Origin: Flectonema sp. DT1601
Lineage: Eukaryota > Euglenozoa > Diplonemea > Diplonemida > Diplonemidae
Reading direction: 5' to 3'
Length of the DNA: 64,000 nucleotides
Assembly (NCBI GenBank): GCA_964019425.1
Contig: OZ025811.1
Location: 806,001-870,000, forward strand
In this document: positions 43,181 through 52,920 of the stretch, piece by piece
How positions within the stretch are numbered: the first letter of the stretch is position 1
How the letters are laid out: the number at the start of each line of letters is the position of its first letter
Made by a program: the position numbers and the translations under genes
Notes under the pieces: generated by a model
Told to the model about the DNA's origin: nothing
The model's database searches: none
Seen by the model: the letters and a program-made list of their open reading frames with translations, nothing else

Positions 43181-44944
43181 ATGGCAGGCCGCGGTGCTCC
43201 ACGGCACAAGCCTGCAGAGAGGAAGGTAAAGAACCCACCCTGGTTATTACAGGCTGGGTTAATGAATGATGGAACAGTTGATGCGGCGACTGAGATTACG
43301 ACGTTCTGTTCATTTGTAGCAGCGACGGAAGCTGAAAAGGCGAGGCGAACAGCACTGCGTTCAACATTACAAGCAATCGCACAGCTGCATATTCCTGAGG
43401 CAACTACTAAGATAGTCGGATCGTGTGCTACGGGACTTGACATATTTGAGTCTGGTTTGGACCTCGTTGTGGAAACTCCATCCAGCCCTAGTGTGGATCC
43501 AGGATCTGTGTTGTCTGCTGCACTTGATGAACTTGGTCTTGAATGCCATCTGTCAACTGCAACAAATGTTTTATCAGTTCCAGCTCGATCCCTCTCACGA
43601 CTAGCTTCAGGGTGGGAGGGGATTCCATTTACTGCGACTGTCAGATTTAGAGTTGGTCTCTGTCCAGAGAGAGCAGCAGCTTCTATCATTACAAGCTTTT
43701 TAAAAGCCTACCCAGCTCATAGGAAGGTTGTTATTGTTGTTCGATCAGTCCTCCGTCAGATGAATCTAATTGGAGATGGAGGTGGTATTCCTAGCCACTC
43801 CCTCGCCCTTATGGCGATTGCTTTTTTCGAACGGATAAAACACCTTCCGTCTTTTAGTGATATTGGATGGGTGTTGAGAGAATTCTTTAGATTTTACGCA
43901 GCTTTTGACTACGACAAACAATCAATATGTATGACTAGCACTCCAAACGGACAATATGTACAAAAGATTCACACAGAACCACTTTCAATTGTTGATCCGG
44001 TGATTCCTGGAATGAACACCGCCAGTGGAACAACTAAACTAATTCAATTAAAAGCAATGTTTCACTACATTACTACTTGTATTCAACGGTTTGACAGAGT
44101 CGGAACTAAGTCTCTGTTGGCTAATTTCGTTGCACACAATGAGTTATGGATACGTTATGAGGCTTTAAAAACAGACGTGAAGAGTCTCCCTATTACTAAA
44201 GACTTCGCCATGGAGCTCGTGAACTCCCTCTCAACTATGTTGTCTGATCCGAAGCATGCGAGTGTTGCTTCCAGGATTCGTCAGGCGTCACAGGTTGATG
44301 GTGTTACGGTTTTGAATGAGAATTTAAAAAGAGAAATACTATCGTTTGCAGCTGATGAAGGACTTGTTGCTCAACGAATTGCTGAGAATCCAAATTCTAA
44401 ACTAGCACCTTATCAGAGTGAGATTCAAACCTTAGCTGATGGGATTATGGCTTTTAAAGATGACGTTGATGTGAATCAGGTCATCGGAAAGTTTGGATCT
44501 GAATTGAACCGCAATTCAGAATCAAATGATCCTCCTTCATGGATGCCATGGGGAATGGAACAAGAACGTCCTGAATGTAAGTTTCGTCTTGAGGATGCTA
44601 TTGAAATGATGTCTGGTCTTGCTGACTTCTTACTTTCTAACCCGAGTACCAATGCAGAGATTGCACAGCTGATACGACTTGATACCACACCCGGTAAACT
44701 ACAGTGTAAGACATCAGTTCTTTCTCGTATAGTTGAATCTCGTATCCGTGAGAAACCTGACACTAAGCTTGGTATGTTTAGAGGTCGTATTCATCAACTT
44801 GAAGAAGAGCTTTGGAAGTTTATTGATCATCCGTTAATTCAAGAACAGTTATTAAGGGTTGTTACCCTAAGTGCGATCTGGTCAAAGTATAGGTATGTGA
44901 AATTGTATTTCTCTTTCGTTCAGTTATTTCGTTTTGTCAGATGA
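43181..44944 (+). CDS. Trf4/PAP-TUTase-like nucleotidyltransferase-fold protein, catalytic Asp residues missing
   Basis: About 572-587 aa. The N-terminal half has the pol-beta nucleotidyltransferase and PAP/OAS1-like order: GSCATGLDIFESGLDLVV (80-97), the middle helical segment with VVIVVRSVLRQMNL, PSHSLALMAIAFF and a PAP-associated region (about 200-310). Canonical members have SDxD, but here the first Asp is Gly92 while D94 remains, and the third Asp, expected near FTATVRFRV (150-158), is not seen. It may be a non-catalytic RNA-binding relative. The 3' end is unusual: GTATGT at 44893 and TTTGTCAG at 44940 would splice to AG|A TGA, the same stop reached unspliced. Using CGTTCAG at 44923 instead continues for 42 codons, through DEYHKNTDREANASDTLASL, to a TAA near 45050. 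Confidence 0.72.
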   Translation: MAGRGAPRHKPAERKVKNPPWLLQAGLMNDGTVDAATEITTFCSFVAATEAEKARRTALRSTLQAIAQLHIPEATTKIVGSCATGLDIFESGLDLVVETPSSPSVDPGSVLSAALDELGLECHLSTATNVLSVPARSLSRLASGWEGIPFTATVRFRVGLCPERAAASIITSFLKAYPAHRKVVIVVRSVLRQMNLIGDGGGIPSHSLALMAIAFFERIKHLPSFSDIGWVLREFFRFYAAFDYDKQSICMTSTPNGQYVQKIHTEPLSIVDPVIPGMNTASGTTKLIQLKAMFHYITTCIQRFDRVGTKSLLANFVAHNELWIRYEALKTDVKSLPITKDFAMELVNSLSTMLSDPKHASVASRIRQASQVDGVTVLNENLKREILSFAADEGLVAQRIAENPNSKLAPYQSEIQTLADGIMAFKDDVDVNQVIGKFGSELNRNSESNDPPSWMPWGMEQERPECKFRLEDAIEMMSGLADFLLSNPSTNAEIAQLIRLDTTPGKLQCKTSVLSRIVESRIREKPDTKLGMFRGRIHQLEEELWKFIDHPLIQEQLLRVVTLSAIWSKYRYVKLYFSFVQLFRFVR

Positions 44945-45427
44945 GTATCACAAAAATACCGACAGAGAAGCCAACGCTAGCGATACACTTGCCAGCCTTC
45001 TTCAAGAACGGCAACAGCAGATTCAGGCTCAAGCGCAGTCACAAAAATAATTACGAGGATAGCGGTGACACCACTGCGGATGCTCTTTTGAAAAGCACTA
45101 CGCCGGAATCGTCCAAAACAGTAGACTCTGACGGAGGATTTTTTTTGTTCTAGATTTCTTATTGATAAACAAGATACAAGTCGGTCACATCTTCTTATTG
45201 CCCATTGAATGTCCCTCTTGGAATATTTCCCAAATCAAACATTAGTACTCGATATATGTATTTTTTATTTTTTGCTTCTGAGAATTTGTCTTGCAATTTG
45301 ATCAGTTTGTCCGCAGAAATTTTCCTCCTCCTATCCGTACATAGCTGGAGCATAGTTTTCGATTTTGTTTTTCCTTTTCCTTTTTTTTTTTTTTTTCATG
45401 CTCCCTTTATGTTGTTACCTTCTCACG

Positions 45428-45470
45428 CATTACATAATTGGTCACCTTTATGTTGATCAATTATGTAATG
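45428..45470. repeat. Perfect long hairpin, 17-bp stem and 9-nt loop
   Basis: The arms are CATTACATAATTGGTCA and TGATCAATTATGTAATG, separated by CCTTTATGT. Thirteen outer pairs are perfect, then one G-T wobble and three more pairs. It lies 484 bases after the nucleotidyltransferase-like stop codon. Confidence 0.9.
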
Positions 45471-47029
45471 AGACTATCGCGAGAGGATCTGCCCCCCGGC
45501 AAGAGAAGAATTATAAAAAACACTTCAGTTTCTGCCCCCTAAGTTCCTCCCCGCCCTCTCTGGTTTGTTAGTATTTACTTTGTGGGTTTTACTCGTAATC
45601 AGTCCGTCTGCTTTATTCTGTTTTCCCCATTCTGTTTTGATCTGATTGATAGTTTTTTTTTGTTTTTTAAGTTATCGTTGTCTATTTAATTTTCCTTCTC
45701 TTATTTCTCCTTCCTTTTAAACTGTACTTGGGCATTCAATAAGACATCTCTGCTTGTCATTCCCTAAGGTCTACCTCGAAGATAGATACTTGGTAAGCGT
45801 GTAATAGAAATGACGCATTTTTTTTCTGAATTGATCACATGTTCGATGCTCGGTCAACCCCCTTTTTTTTAAAAATTCTGCTACTCATAAGCAGTGTTAT
45901 CCAAAGCAGCTTATCCAAGTTCTGTAGTTGTCTTTTAGTACGTTACAATACCGCGTGTGGTGTGCAACTGTTTCTTCGAACTGTTTCTTTGTAAACAGAA
46001 AAGAAGGAAAAAAAAAAAAAAAAAAAAAAAGAACGAAAAAAAAAAAGAAGCTTTGCGGCACACGCAAATGAGAATTTTTCTGTACCAACTAATTTGTGCT
46101 TCAAGCTTAGCACAAAAATGAATAAGTTAGAATTATTTTTTTCAATGGAAAGGCGTCCACAGTAGCGCCTTTTCAACTGGTGTGTTGTGGTATTTCGTAC
46201 GTGGCATTTTATTACGATATTTATATATTTTTATTTTTGTTGTTGTATGGAGATATTCAACTACTTTGCAGCGGTGGGTTTTCCTTGAATTTTTGAATTT
46301 GAAAAAACACTCTTCCCTTTTGAGCATAACAGGATGACTACACCAGTAAATCCTGTATCAAAGTTTGTATTTATTTATCGATCTGATTGTATTTTAATTT
46401 TTGGACCAAAAATAGTAGGTCGATATCCTCACTAATAATTTTCAGTTTTTTTTTTTTTTTTTCATTTTTTTGTTGTTGTTTTTGACAAACCGGAAACACA
46501 CAGCTGTTGGTAAGTATCTCATGCTTATTTTAAAAAAAAAAAAAAAAAAAAAATAGCAAAGGGTGGGGGTAAATAAAATAGTAACCAAGATAAAAAGGAA
46601 AAGGAATCCTCTATGAATCCCAGCCGTCTGACGGGTAATGCTGTCCTGAACATGCGTTTTCCTTTTTTAACTTCAGCGCCACCTTTCTCACAGCTTGGGA
46701 CAATCTGAACAAAAAAATCTTCTAGGGAAAATGCAGTGATGGTATTTATCTTTGTTCAATTTTCTTTTTTTTTTTTTCAATTTTCTCTTTTCTAAATTTT
46801 GTACTTTAACTACTGACTCGATACATTGATGTATTGTGGTTAACGTTTTCTTTCTTTTTCTTTCGTATAACTTCCCCCTTTTTGAAATCAACCTTGCAGT
46901 TTATAACTGTTTACCTGCTAAAAGGTGCTTATTGGGTAGTTTTCTATTCTTTTTCTTTCCTTTTTCGGAAAGCGAACACTTAAAAAAGGCACATTTAATT
47001 GTGAATAATTTAATATAGACATTTCACCA

Positions 47030-47205
47030 CATTGAGGCCCGGTTCGAACCCTACTTGTAAGGCACAGGATCATTGGACCTGCCTTTGTTTTAGTGCATCC
47101 GAATCAAGGTGTTGACATACAGTACTCTCAATCCAGTGTGCGATGTGTATTCTGGTTTCATATTGAGGATGAGCAAAGCACATAAACTTTTTTTTTTTTT
47201 CTATG
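47030..47205 (+). ncRNA. Weak candidate structured RNA with a box-B-like palindrome
   Basis: GGTTCGAACC at 47041-47050 fits the Pol III box B consensus. Downstream, AAGG..CAGG pairs with CCTG..CCTT (about 47059-47086), CTCAAT with ATTGAG, and CCAG with CTGG (about 47127-47167), followed by a T12 run near 47190. A tRNA cannot be folded on either strand because the T-arm stem does not pair. Confidence 0.2.
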
Positions 47206-47550
47206 GAAGTTCCTCAGTTCTCGTTCTGTCAATCTGAGTGAGTGTTCATCCACCTGTTTGTTTTTTTCTTTTTACCCATTTAATATTCGGTGGTGGTTGC
47301 CCGACATGAATTCCTCATCATATTACACTCAAAAACACAAAAAAAAAAAAGAAAAAATACTCTTTTGGTCTTGTCGACTCAAAGGAAACTTTGCTCAAGT
47401 GAGAAAATGCTTTGCGCATTGAAATTAATAATTTATATGTTATGTTTGTTTTGTTTGTTAGAAAAAAAAATAATTAAAAAAAAAGTATTAGTAACAAAGA
47501 GAAGAGAGTATTTGCAAAAGTTTGGTGTTTGTCATTTTGAAAAGCATAAG

Positions 47551-47692
47551 AAAAAATAATAAACCATTCGGACAAGCCTTTTTATTTCGTTGAACGCAGA
47601 CAAAAATCCTGTCGCACGGGGAAAATAAATCATGATGACCATAAGAAATGCCTGCTTTCAATCTGAATAGTTTCTTCTCCGACTACGTCGGT
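47551..47692 (-). ncRNA. Repeated structured element A, copy 2 (candidate Pol III ncRNA)
   Basis: Reverse strand copy of the element at 21384-21511. The blocks AACTATTCAGATTGAAAGC, ATTTCTTATGGTC, GCGACAGGATT and GTCTGCGTTCAACGAAAT are kept. The two stems are also kept with base changes that preserve pairing: GGAGAA with TTTTCC in place of GGGGGGA with TCTCCCCC, and GACAG with TTGTC (a G-T pair) in place of GACAG with CTGTC. A T6 run closes it on the - strand. It is transcribed opposite to all protein genes if functional. Confidence 0.5.
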
Positions 47693-48274
47693 ACAAAAAA
47701 AAAAAAAGCATAAACAAAAAACAAAAAAAAGAGGAGGGAGTATTGGAGGAAAGTTTGGTGCGTGAAACAAAAAAAAAAAAAAAAAAACGCGAATTTTATA
47801 TCATTTTTGCTGAACCTACGAAAAAAAACAAGAACACTAAAAAAAGCTAATGCTCATTATTAGGAAATAATTATAAATTGAAAGTAAAGTATATATCTGA
47901 TTTTACACTGCCGACAGTGTTATCTCTGTCCTTCGTGAATGAATTTAATCAGAGAAGTACCCATGAACCCATCCCCTCGTCATTTAAGTGGTAAGCGTGT
48001 GTTGTGTATTGACTTAACAGTCTGAAAAAAAAAAAAAAAAAAAAACTCTAATTCACACTATCCCTCCCCAGAATGGGGTTTACCTTTAGGGTGGTGCGTT
48101 CCCCACCTGTTGTCGCCTTGTTGTTTTTGTTATTTTTTTGATTGAGAATGTTTTCGTACATGTTAATTTAGCCACCCAGAACTAACATGGAAAATAGTGA
48201 TGCTGCGGTAATCCTTAAACTGTGTCGTTAAAAAAAAATTTTTTTTCTTTAATTTTCAGGATATCAACTCAAAC

Positions 48275-49618
48275 ATGCAGGAAGAGGAACTCTCAACAGC
48301 AACAGCAATTCATCCCCATCTTGCTGAGGCATTGATAACCATGGGAGTTACTAATTTAGACCCGGATTTAGATACTGACATAATAAGAGACTTGTTAACA
48401 GTATGTGGTAAGGGAATGAAATTCACTAGAATGCAAGATCCGAAAACAAAGAAAGGAAAACCATACGGCATAGTTGAATTTAGGTCAATCGAAGACTGCT
48501 TGCGAGCAACCAGACTACTAGACGAATTAGTAGTAAAAGATGGTTGTAAACCAATCAAACTTCGAACAGAAGATAAATTTAAAAACATACTATCACAGTA
48601 TCTGGAATACAGAACTCCCTTAATTCAAGAAATCGACACATCAGTAGAAACTGAAAACGTTAACATGAATGAGGTAATTACTTTGGCAAAGACAGAACCA
48701 GTCGAAATTGCTTGTGCGGAAGTACCCCGAATAGATATATCAGAACTCCTTGATAAATTTACATCACAATATGGTAGTATTGTATCAAAGACACCAACAA
48801 CAGAAGGAATTACTTATCTATTTCAAGATGGTACAATGCTCGCAGATAAACTTGATGGTAGTCAGGTTATAAAAGAAGCATCACAAGGACTGATTGAAGT
48901 TATTCAGCCCCCAGCTGCAAAACCCGTAGATCCCTCCACCATATCTCCTGTTGAGATTAAAAGACATAAAAACTACAACGAGTGCTTTAAGTTCTTTCAA
49001 ACAAACAACGACGAAGTTCCTCCCTTACCAGATACTCGCAATCCATTAGACCTACCCAGTGAGTTGTTAAACAGCTATCCAAAATGTCAGGTTATTCGAG
49101 ATAATGATTGCTGGCTTAGAATAAGTTCAATTCTTAGTGCCTACAAGAAACAGCTGCTTGAAGAACAACAAAAAGAAACCGAATCGCGTAAACAGTTGGA
49201 AAAAGAGGAAAAGCCCAAGAAAAACGAACCTGAAAAAGATGATTTAAACAAGAAAAACACATCCAGAGACAGGGCAGTTGCTACTCGCAATGAAAAAGTT
49301 TTGTCAAGAGACAGATACGATCGGTATGACAGGACTCGGAGAGAAGATTCAGGAGAGAGGTACGGTTCAAGGTATTCTCAAGGTCGAAGGAGGAGTGATC
49401 GACCAGAGAAGAGGTACCGATCAGTGAGTTCAGACATACCTGAGAAAAGAAGGCAACGTTCTTGCAGCAGTCAATCAAATAGCAGCAGCAGTAGTCGCCC
49501 ACAACCTCGCCAGCTATCAACAAGGCGTACCCGTCACCGTAGAAGTTCCGAAGACTACCACCAGAGGAGAGATAAACATGAACGCACCCACAGACGAGAA
49601 CAGAGATCTCGGAGATAA
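48275..49618 (+). CDS. RBM25-like RRM protein with Arg/Ser tail
   Basis: 447 aa. N-terminal RRM (about 14-105) with the RNP-like strand KGKPYGIVEFRS and a preceding LTVCGKGMKF strand; a middle region (about 125-290) without a named fold; a Lys/Glu-rich helix (about 290-330); and a C-terminal Arg/Asp/Ser/Tyr-rich domain with RDRYDRYDR, RRRSDR and SS repeats, the style of SR splicing factors. No PWI domain is seen, so the family name is only approximate. Likely nuclear and involved in splice-site choice. No intron. Confidence 0.7.
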   Translation: MQEEELSTATAIHPHLAEALITMGVTNLDPDLDTDIIRDLLTVCGKGMKFTRMQDPKTKKGKPYGIVEFRSIEDCLRATRLLDELVVKDGCKPIKLRTEDKFKNILSQYLEYRTPLIQEIDTSVETENVNMNEVITLAKTEPVEIACAEVPRIDISELLDKFTSQYGSIVSKTPTTEGITYLFQDGTMLADKLDGSQVIKEASQGLIEVIQPPAAKPVDPSTISPVEIKRHKNYNECFKFFQTNNDEVPPLPDTRNPLDLPSELLNSYPKCQVIRDNDCWLRISSILSAYKKQLLEEQQKETESRKQLEKEEKPKKNEPEKDDLNKKNTSRDRAVATRNEKVLSRDRYDRYDRTRREDSGERYGSRYSQGRRRSDRPEKRYRSVSSDIPEKRRQRSCSSQSNSSSSSRPQPRQLSTRRTRHRRSSEDYHQRRDKHERTHRREQRSRR

Positions 49619-49797
49619 TTATCCTCTTAAAGCTGTTTAACAGTAGATATAATCAATTACTACACAGTTCCTGACATTACGAAGATTAGAATAAAGTAAT
49701 CGGTCACTACCGACCTAGCGAGTTCGCCAATCTACGATACTAACCTGCGTGTGAGATTTAATAAGATTAAGAATCATATTATTAACAGTAACACATA

Positions 49798-51361
49798 ATG
49801 TATGCGAGAGATTCCCGTTCCTGGGATGATAATTCAAGAGAAAATCAGACCACCAATGACAGATACAGGCAGCAGGAGTGGGCGGAAGAGAGCAGGAGAT
49901 CTGACAGAGAAGACGATTACAACAGAAGCAGAGTGAGAAGCAGAGGGCACGATTCGTACGATGACAGAGATCAACGCAGTGACTACGTACAATCATCTCA
50001 CTCAAGGGATGATAAATACGAAAGGGAATGGGAAAGCGATCGAACTAAACGAGACGACTATTACGTCCAAAGAGACTACTCCCAGCATTCTGATAGAGAT
50101 CAACAAACTCGCCAACGGGAATCTCGAAGAAGAAACAGCGAAGATTACGAACCACATTCAAGAGAAGATCGGTCTCAGAAATCAAATAAATGGGAACAGG
50201 AAGACAGATACAGGAGAAGGGATGATGACTACGAACAACATCGCCCGCACTCCAATAGAAACAGCACCTCTGGCGATGATTACAATGATCGAATCCAAAG
50301 GAATTCAAACAGACGAGAAAGACATGAACAGGATGATTACTCCTCAAGAGACAACAGATACCGAGCTGATCGTAACAACGGAAATGACGATGATGATGAC
50401 CAGCCCCGTGTAACGAGAATCCGTGGAGGTGGCAGAACAGAATCGTACTCTAACAACAAGACTTCACAAGAGAGAGACCCGCAGTCTCACATTCGCAACT
50501 GGGAGGAAGGAGAAAATGAAGGAGAAGGAGGCAAATTAACGCCCATCGGGCGCGTCCTTGTATCTGGAGCAGGGTATGCCTTTCCCCCCACCTAAGACGA
50601 AATAGTTTTGGTTGCATTCCCAAAAAATTCAAAAACAGGATAACGCCATTAGAGCAAAAATGTGCCGACCTCAAGGCCGAATGTGAAGACTTGGAGGTAT
50701 GTACCCTTGACATACATTACTTTAATGTGAGCATCACTTCTAATAAAAACAGAGTAAACTTGAAGCGCAGTTGGCAAGACAGTCTCGAAATGATCCAAGC
50801 GAGACATACGTATGGGTGTTGGTTGAGTACGATAACTTTGGATGTGAAAGATACCTCAATGGTTACGCAAACCTACCCCCAGATTGGAAGGTTTTACTGT
50901 TCAGAAATAAGAACGCGACAGGTAGAATGCCACCAGTTCAAGGCGCGTGTGTTGTGTACTCGCTGTTGGGAGGATCGTCTAAGGGTCCGCAGAAGAAGGG
51001 AAAATCTACTGCAAAAAAAGACGAAAAAAGCTCTCTAACTTACCCTGGATCTGACCTTTGCATGACCGTCGGTGACATAGCAATGCGAGCCAGTGAGAGG
51101 GATATCACACGGCAGACGACAATTTATTTTGTGTGTACTCCTGTTAGCGACCCACCTCGCTATTTCCAGCAAATGCTAATGTTAAAGGACATGGGGATTC
51201 AGTCTAGTACTTTTGATGGTGCTGGTTGCATTGACGACATATTCGACAGAGAGGGTTTGAGTACTGAACTTTATAAGACATCACACCACCACAGAACTCC
51301 CAAACTCAGAGCAACTTCAAAACCCCCAGCACCGAGAACAGCATCGAGAGGCAGAGTTTGA
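49798..51361 (+). CDS. Low-complexity Arg/Asp/Ser protein with conserved C-terminal domain
   Basis: 480 aa, three exons: 49798-50573, 50639-50696 and 50753-51361. Introns are 65 bp (GTATGC...AAAACAG) and 56 bp (GTATGT...AAAACAG); phases 2 and 0 join cleanly, linking the disordered first exon to a folded last exon. Residues 1-245 are almost wholly Arg, Asp, Ser, Tyr, Asn and Gln, as in condensate-forming or splicing-related proteins. A short coiled coil with LEQKCADLKAECEDLESKLE follows, then an alpha-beta domain (about 300-440) with TYVWVLVEYDNFG and YFVCTPVSDPPRYF strands, and a basic tail. No family recognised. It lies 179 bp after the SR-type gene, so the two may be functionally related. 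Confidence 0.72.
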
Positions 51362-51641
51362 TGTTTTTTTTCAACCCATAAAGACATACGTATGAGGGGT
51401 TACCCTCTTCCTTCTAACTCGAAAAGAAAGTCGAGACGATCGCAGCGGAAACAATTTTTGTTGTCCACTGCCCTCAGACTACCAATCTGTGGTACTCATC
51501 TTTTGTGTTGAAGATAATTATTTAGAAAACTTCATCTTTATCTTAAAACAGAAAATCGAGATGATTTAGGGGCCGAGGAGGAATATTTGTTGTTGTGTTT
51601 TCGAAGCCAAAACAATATTTTCATTCTTAGGTATCATAAAT

Positions 51642-52382
51642 ATGAATATCGAAACTTCTGATGACCCGATTGAAGGTCGGAACGGACCAACGTATGAGAC
51701 GGAAATGAACAAACGATCAGTGCACTTGAGGGAATGGCGGATTCGACAGTTTAGAATATCTGATAGAAGAATCTATTACTATGACGAAGAAGCTGATATG
51801 AAGCCAAGGGATGACAAACCGATGGGTGAACACAAAGGGTGGTTAGACCTTACTGGGGCCACGCTTACCCCATTCGACGAAGAGGATGAGGAAGTAGGGA
51901 AGTTCTTTGGTGTAGAAATTAAAGAAGAATACACTCTCTCTGGTTCAGGAGAACAGTGCGAACCTGAAACGTACATTCTATGTTCCAGTAATTCTGTCCA
52001 GCGTGATCGTTTTATTGAAATTTTACAATATGCCTGTCGTCCAACGTGGTTGGATGATTCTTCGACCGAAACATGCATGGGAAGCAATGAAAAATTCACA
52101 TTTTTCGATCGTCGGCATCATTGCCGTAGGTGTGGTGGTATTTACATATCGAAAATGATGACAGAGGTACCAATGCCGTCTCTTAATTATACGTCATCGG
52201 TGTTGGTTTGTAAGACTTGTGATGAGGGAAAGTCTCTCATCTCCCGTTGGGTGCGAAAAGTCCCAAAATGTGACAGACCTGTTAAGGCGAAAGACCTTGG
52301 TTCTGAAGTGACCGATACTGTCATGGATGGAACGCGTAAAGCCTTGTCTGCTGTTGGTAACTTTTTACAAAAGTTCAAGTAG
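51642..52382 (+). CDS. PH domain plus degenerate FYVE zinc finger protein
   Basis: 246 aa. A PH-like domain covers about 22-132 (KRSVHLREWRIRQFRI, then EEYTL...YILCSSNSVQRDRFIEIL). A FYVE-like finger follows with the WLDD start (136-139) and the phosphoinositide-binding RRHHCRRCG core (157-165). The zinc ligands are incomplete: C145 lacks its partner (S148), the middle FCxxC pair is replaced by YISKM (168-172), and only C161, C164, C190 and C193 remain besides C145. FYVE proteins bind PtdIns3P on endosomes; the basic core could still do so with one zinc. Residues 209-246 form an amphipathic helical tail. Acceptor TTTTCATTCTTAG at 51630. Confidence 0.8.
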   Translation: MNIETSDDPIEGRNGPTYETEMNKRSVHLREWRIRQFRISDRRIYYYDEEADMKPRDDKPMGEHKGWLDLTGATLTPFDEEDEEVGKFFGVEIKEEYTLSGSGEQCEPETYILCSSNSVQRDRFIEILQYACRPTWLDDSSTETCMGSNEKFTFFDRRHHCRRCGGIYISKMMTEVPMPSLNYTSSVLVCKTCDEGKSLISRWVRKVPKCDRPVKAKDLGSEVTDTVMDGTRKALSAVGNFLQKFK

Positions 52383-52920
52383 TTCTCAGTGTACTATTTT
52401 TTTATTGACACTTGGCCTAAATTAGCTTGTTCTTTTATCTGAAACCCGAGGTTCTTTTATCCCGACGGTTGCTATTCTTTTCGTGTGTGTGGTGTCTCGT
52501 CAGTCAATGTTTTGACATAAATCTCTCTCTGTTCGAGGATAAAACAATTTATTCCAGAGAGAGAAAGATTCTGCTGTTTCGTCCTTCGAAGGTGGTTTCA
52601 ATTACACCTTCGACTTATGACCTTCTCAAAACACTTGCGCTTTTGTTTTTTCTGGATCTTTCGTATTTCTTCCCCTGTGTATAAAGCGTTCCGAGTAATG
52701 TCCCATCCAACTAACCTTGATAAAAGGTTTGAAAACTTTCATATAACAAATATTAGGTCCACCTCGTTTAAGAGACAAAACCTCTAGTCGATGAATCTTA
52801 TGAGTACTAATTCTTGTATGATATGCTGTTGGAGTTTTCTTGCCTTTCGCCGGTGCTTTTTGTTATGCCACACGGTGTTAGTTGTTTAATTATTGTAATT
52901 CAACAGAGAAGCTAAATAAC
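52383..52920. other. Intergenic, one short hairpin, no gene seen
   Basis: TCGAAGGTG (52586-52594) pairs perfectly with CACCTTCGA (52605-52613). Otherwise no feature is seen. TGTAATTCAACAG near 52906 is the probable acceptor for the next gene. Confidence 0.5.

Larger units (their letters stand above)
44945..48274. other. Long intergenic region with hairpin and repeated element
   Basis: About 3.3 kb without a convincing protein gene apart from a possible alternative last exon of the preceding gene (to about 45050). It contains a 17-bp-stem hairpin (45428-45470), copy 2 of element A on the - strand, a foldable T-terminated stretch at about 47030-47200, and many A/T runs. CTTTAATTTTCAG (48259) is the likely acceptor for the next gene. 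Confidence 0.5.

Noticed and set aside
44941-45153. A separate 70-residue gene starting at ATG 44941
   Set aside because: The ATG abuts the splice acceptor of the preceding gene's terminal intron, and another frame through the same bases gives a natural continuation of that gene. No independent leader is seen.
47031-47060. Possible tRNA around GGTTCGAACC
   Set aside because: The T-arm stem does not pair on either strand and no D-arm or acceptor stem is found.
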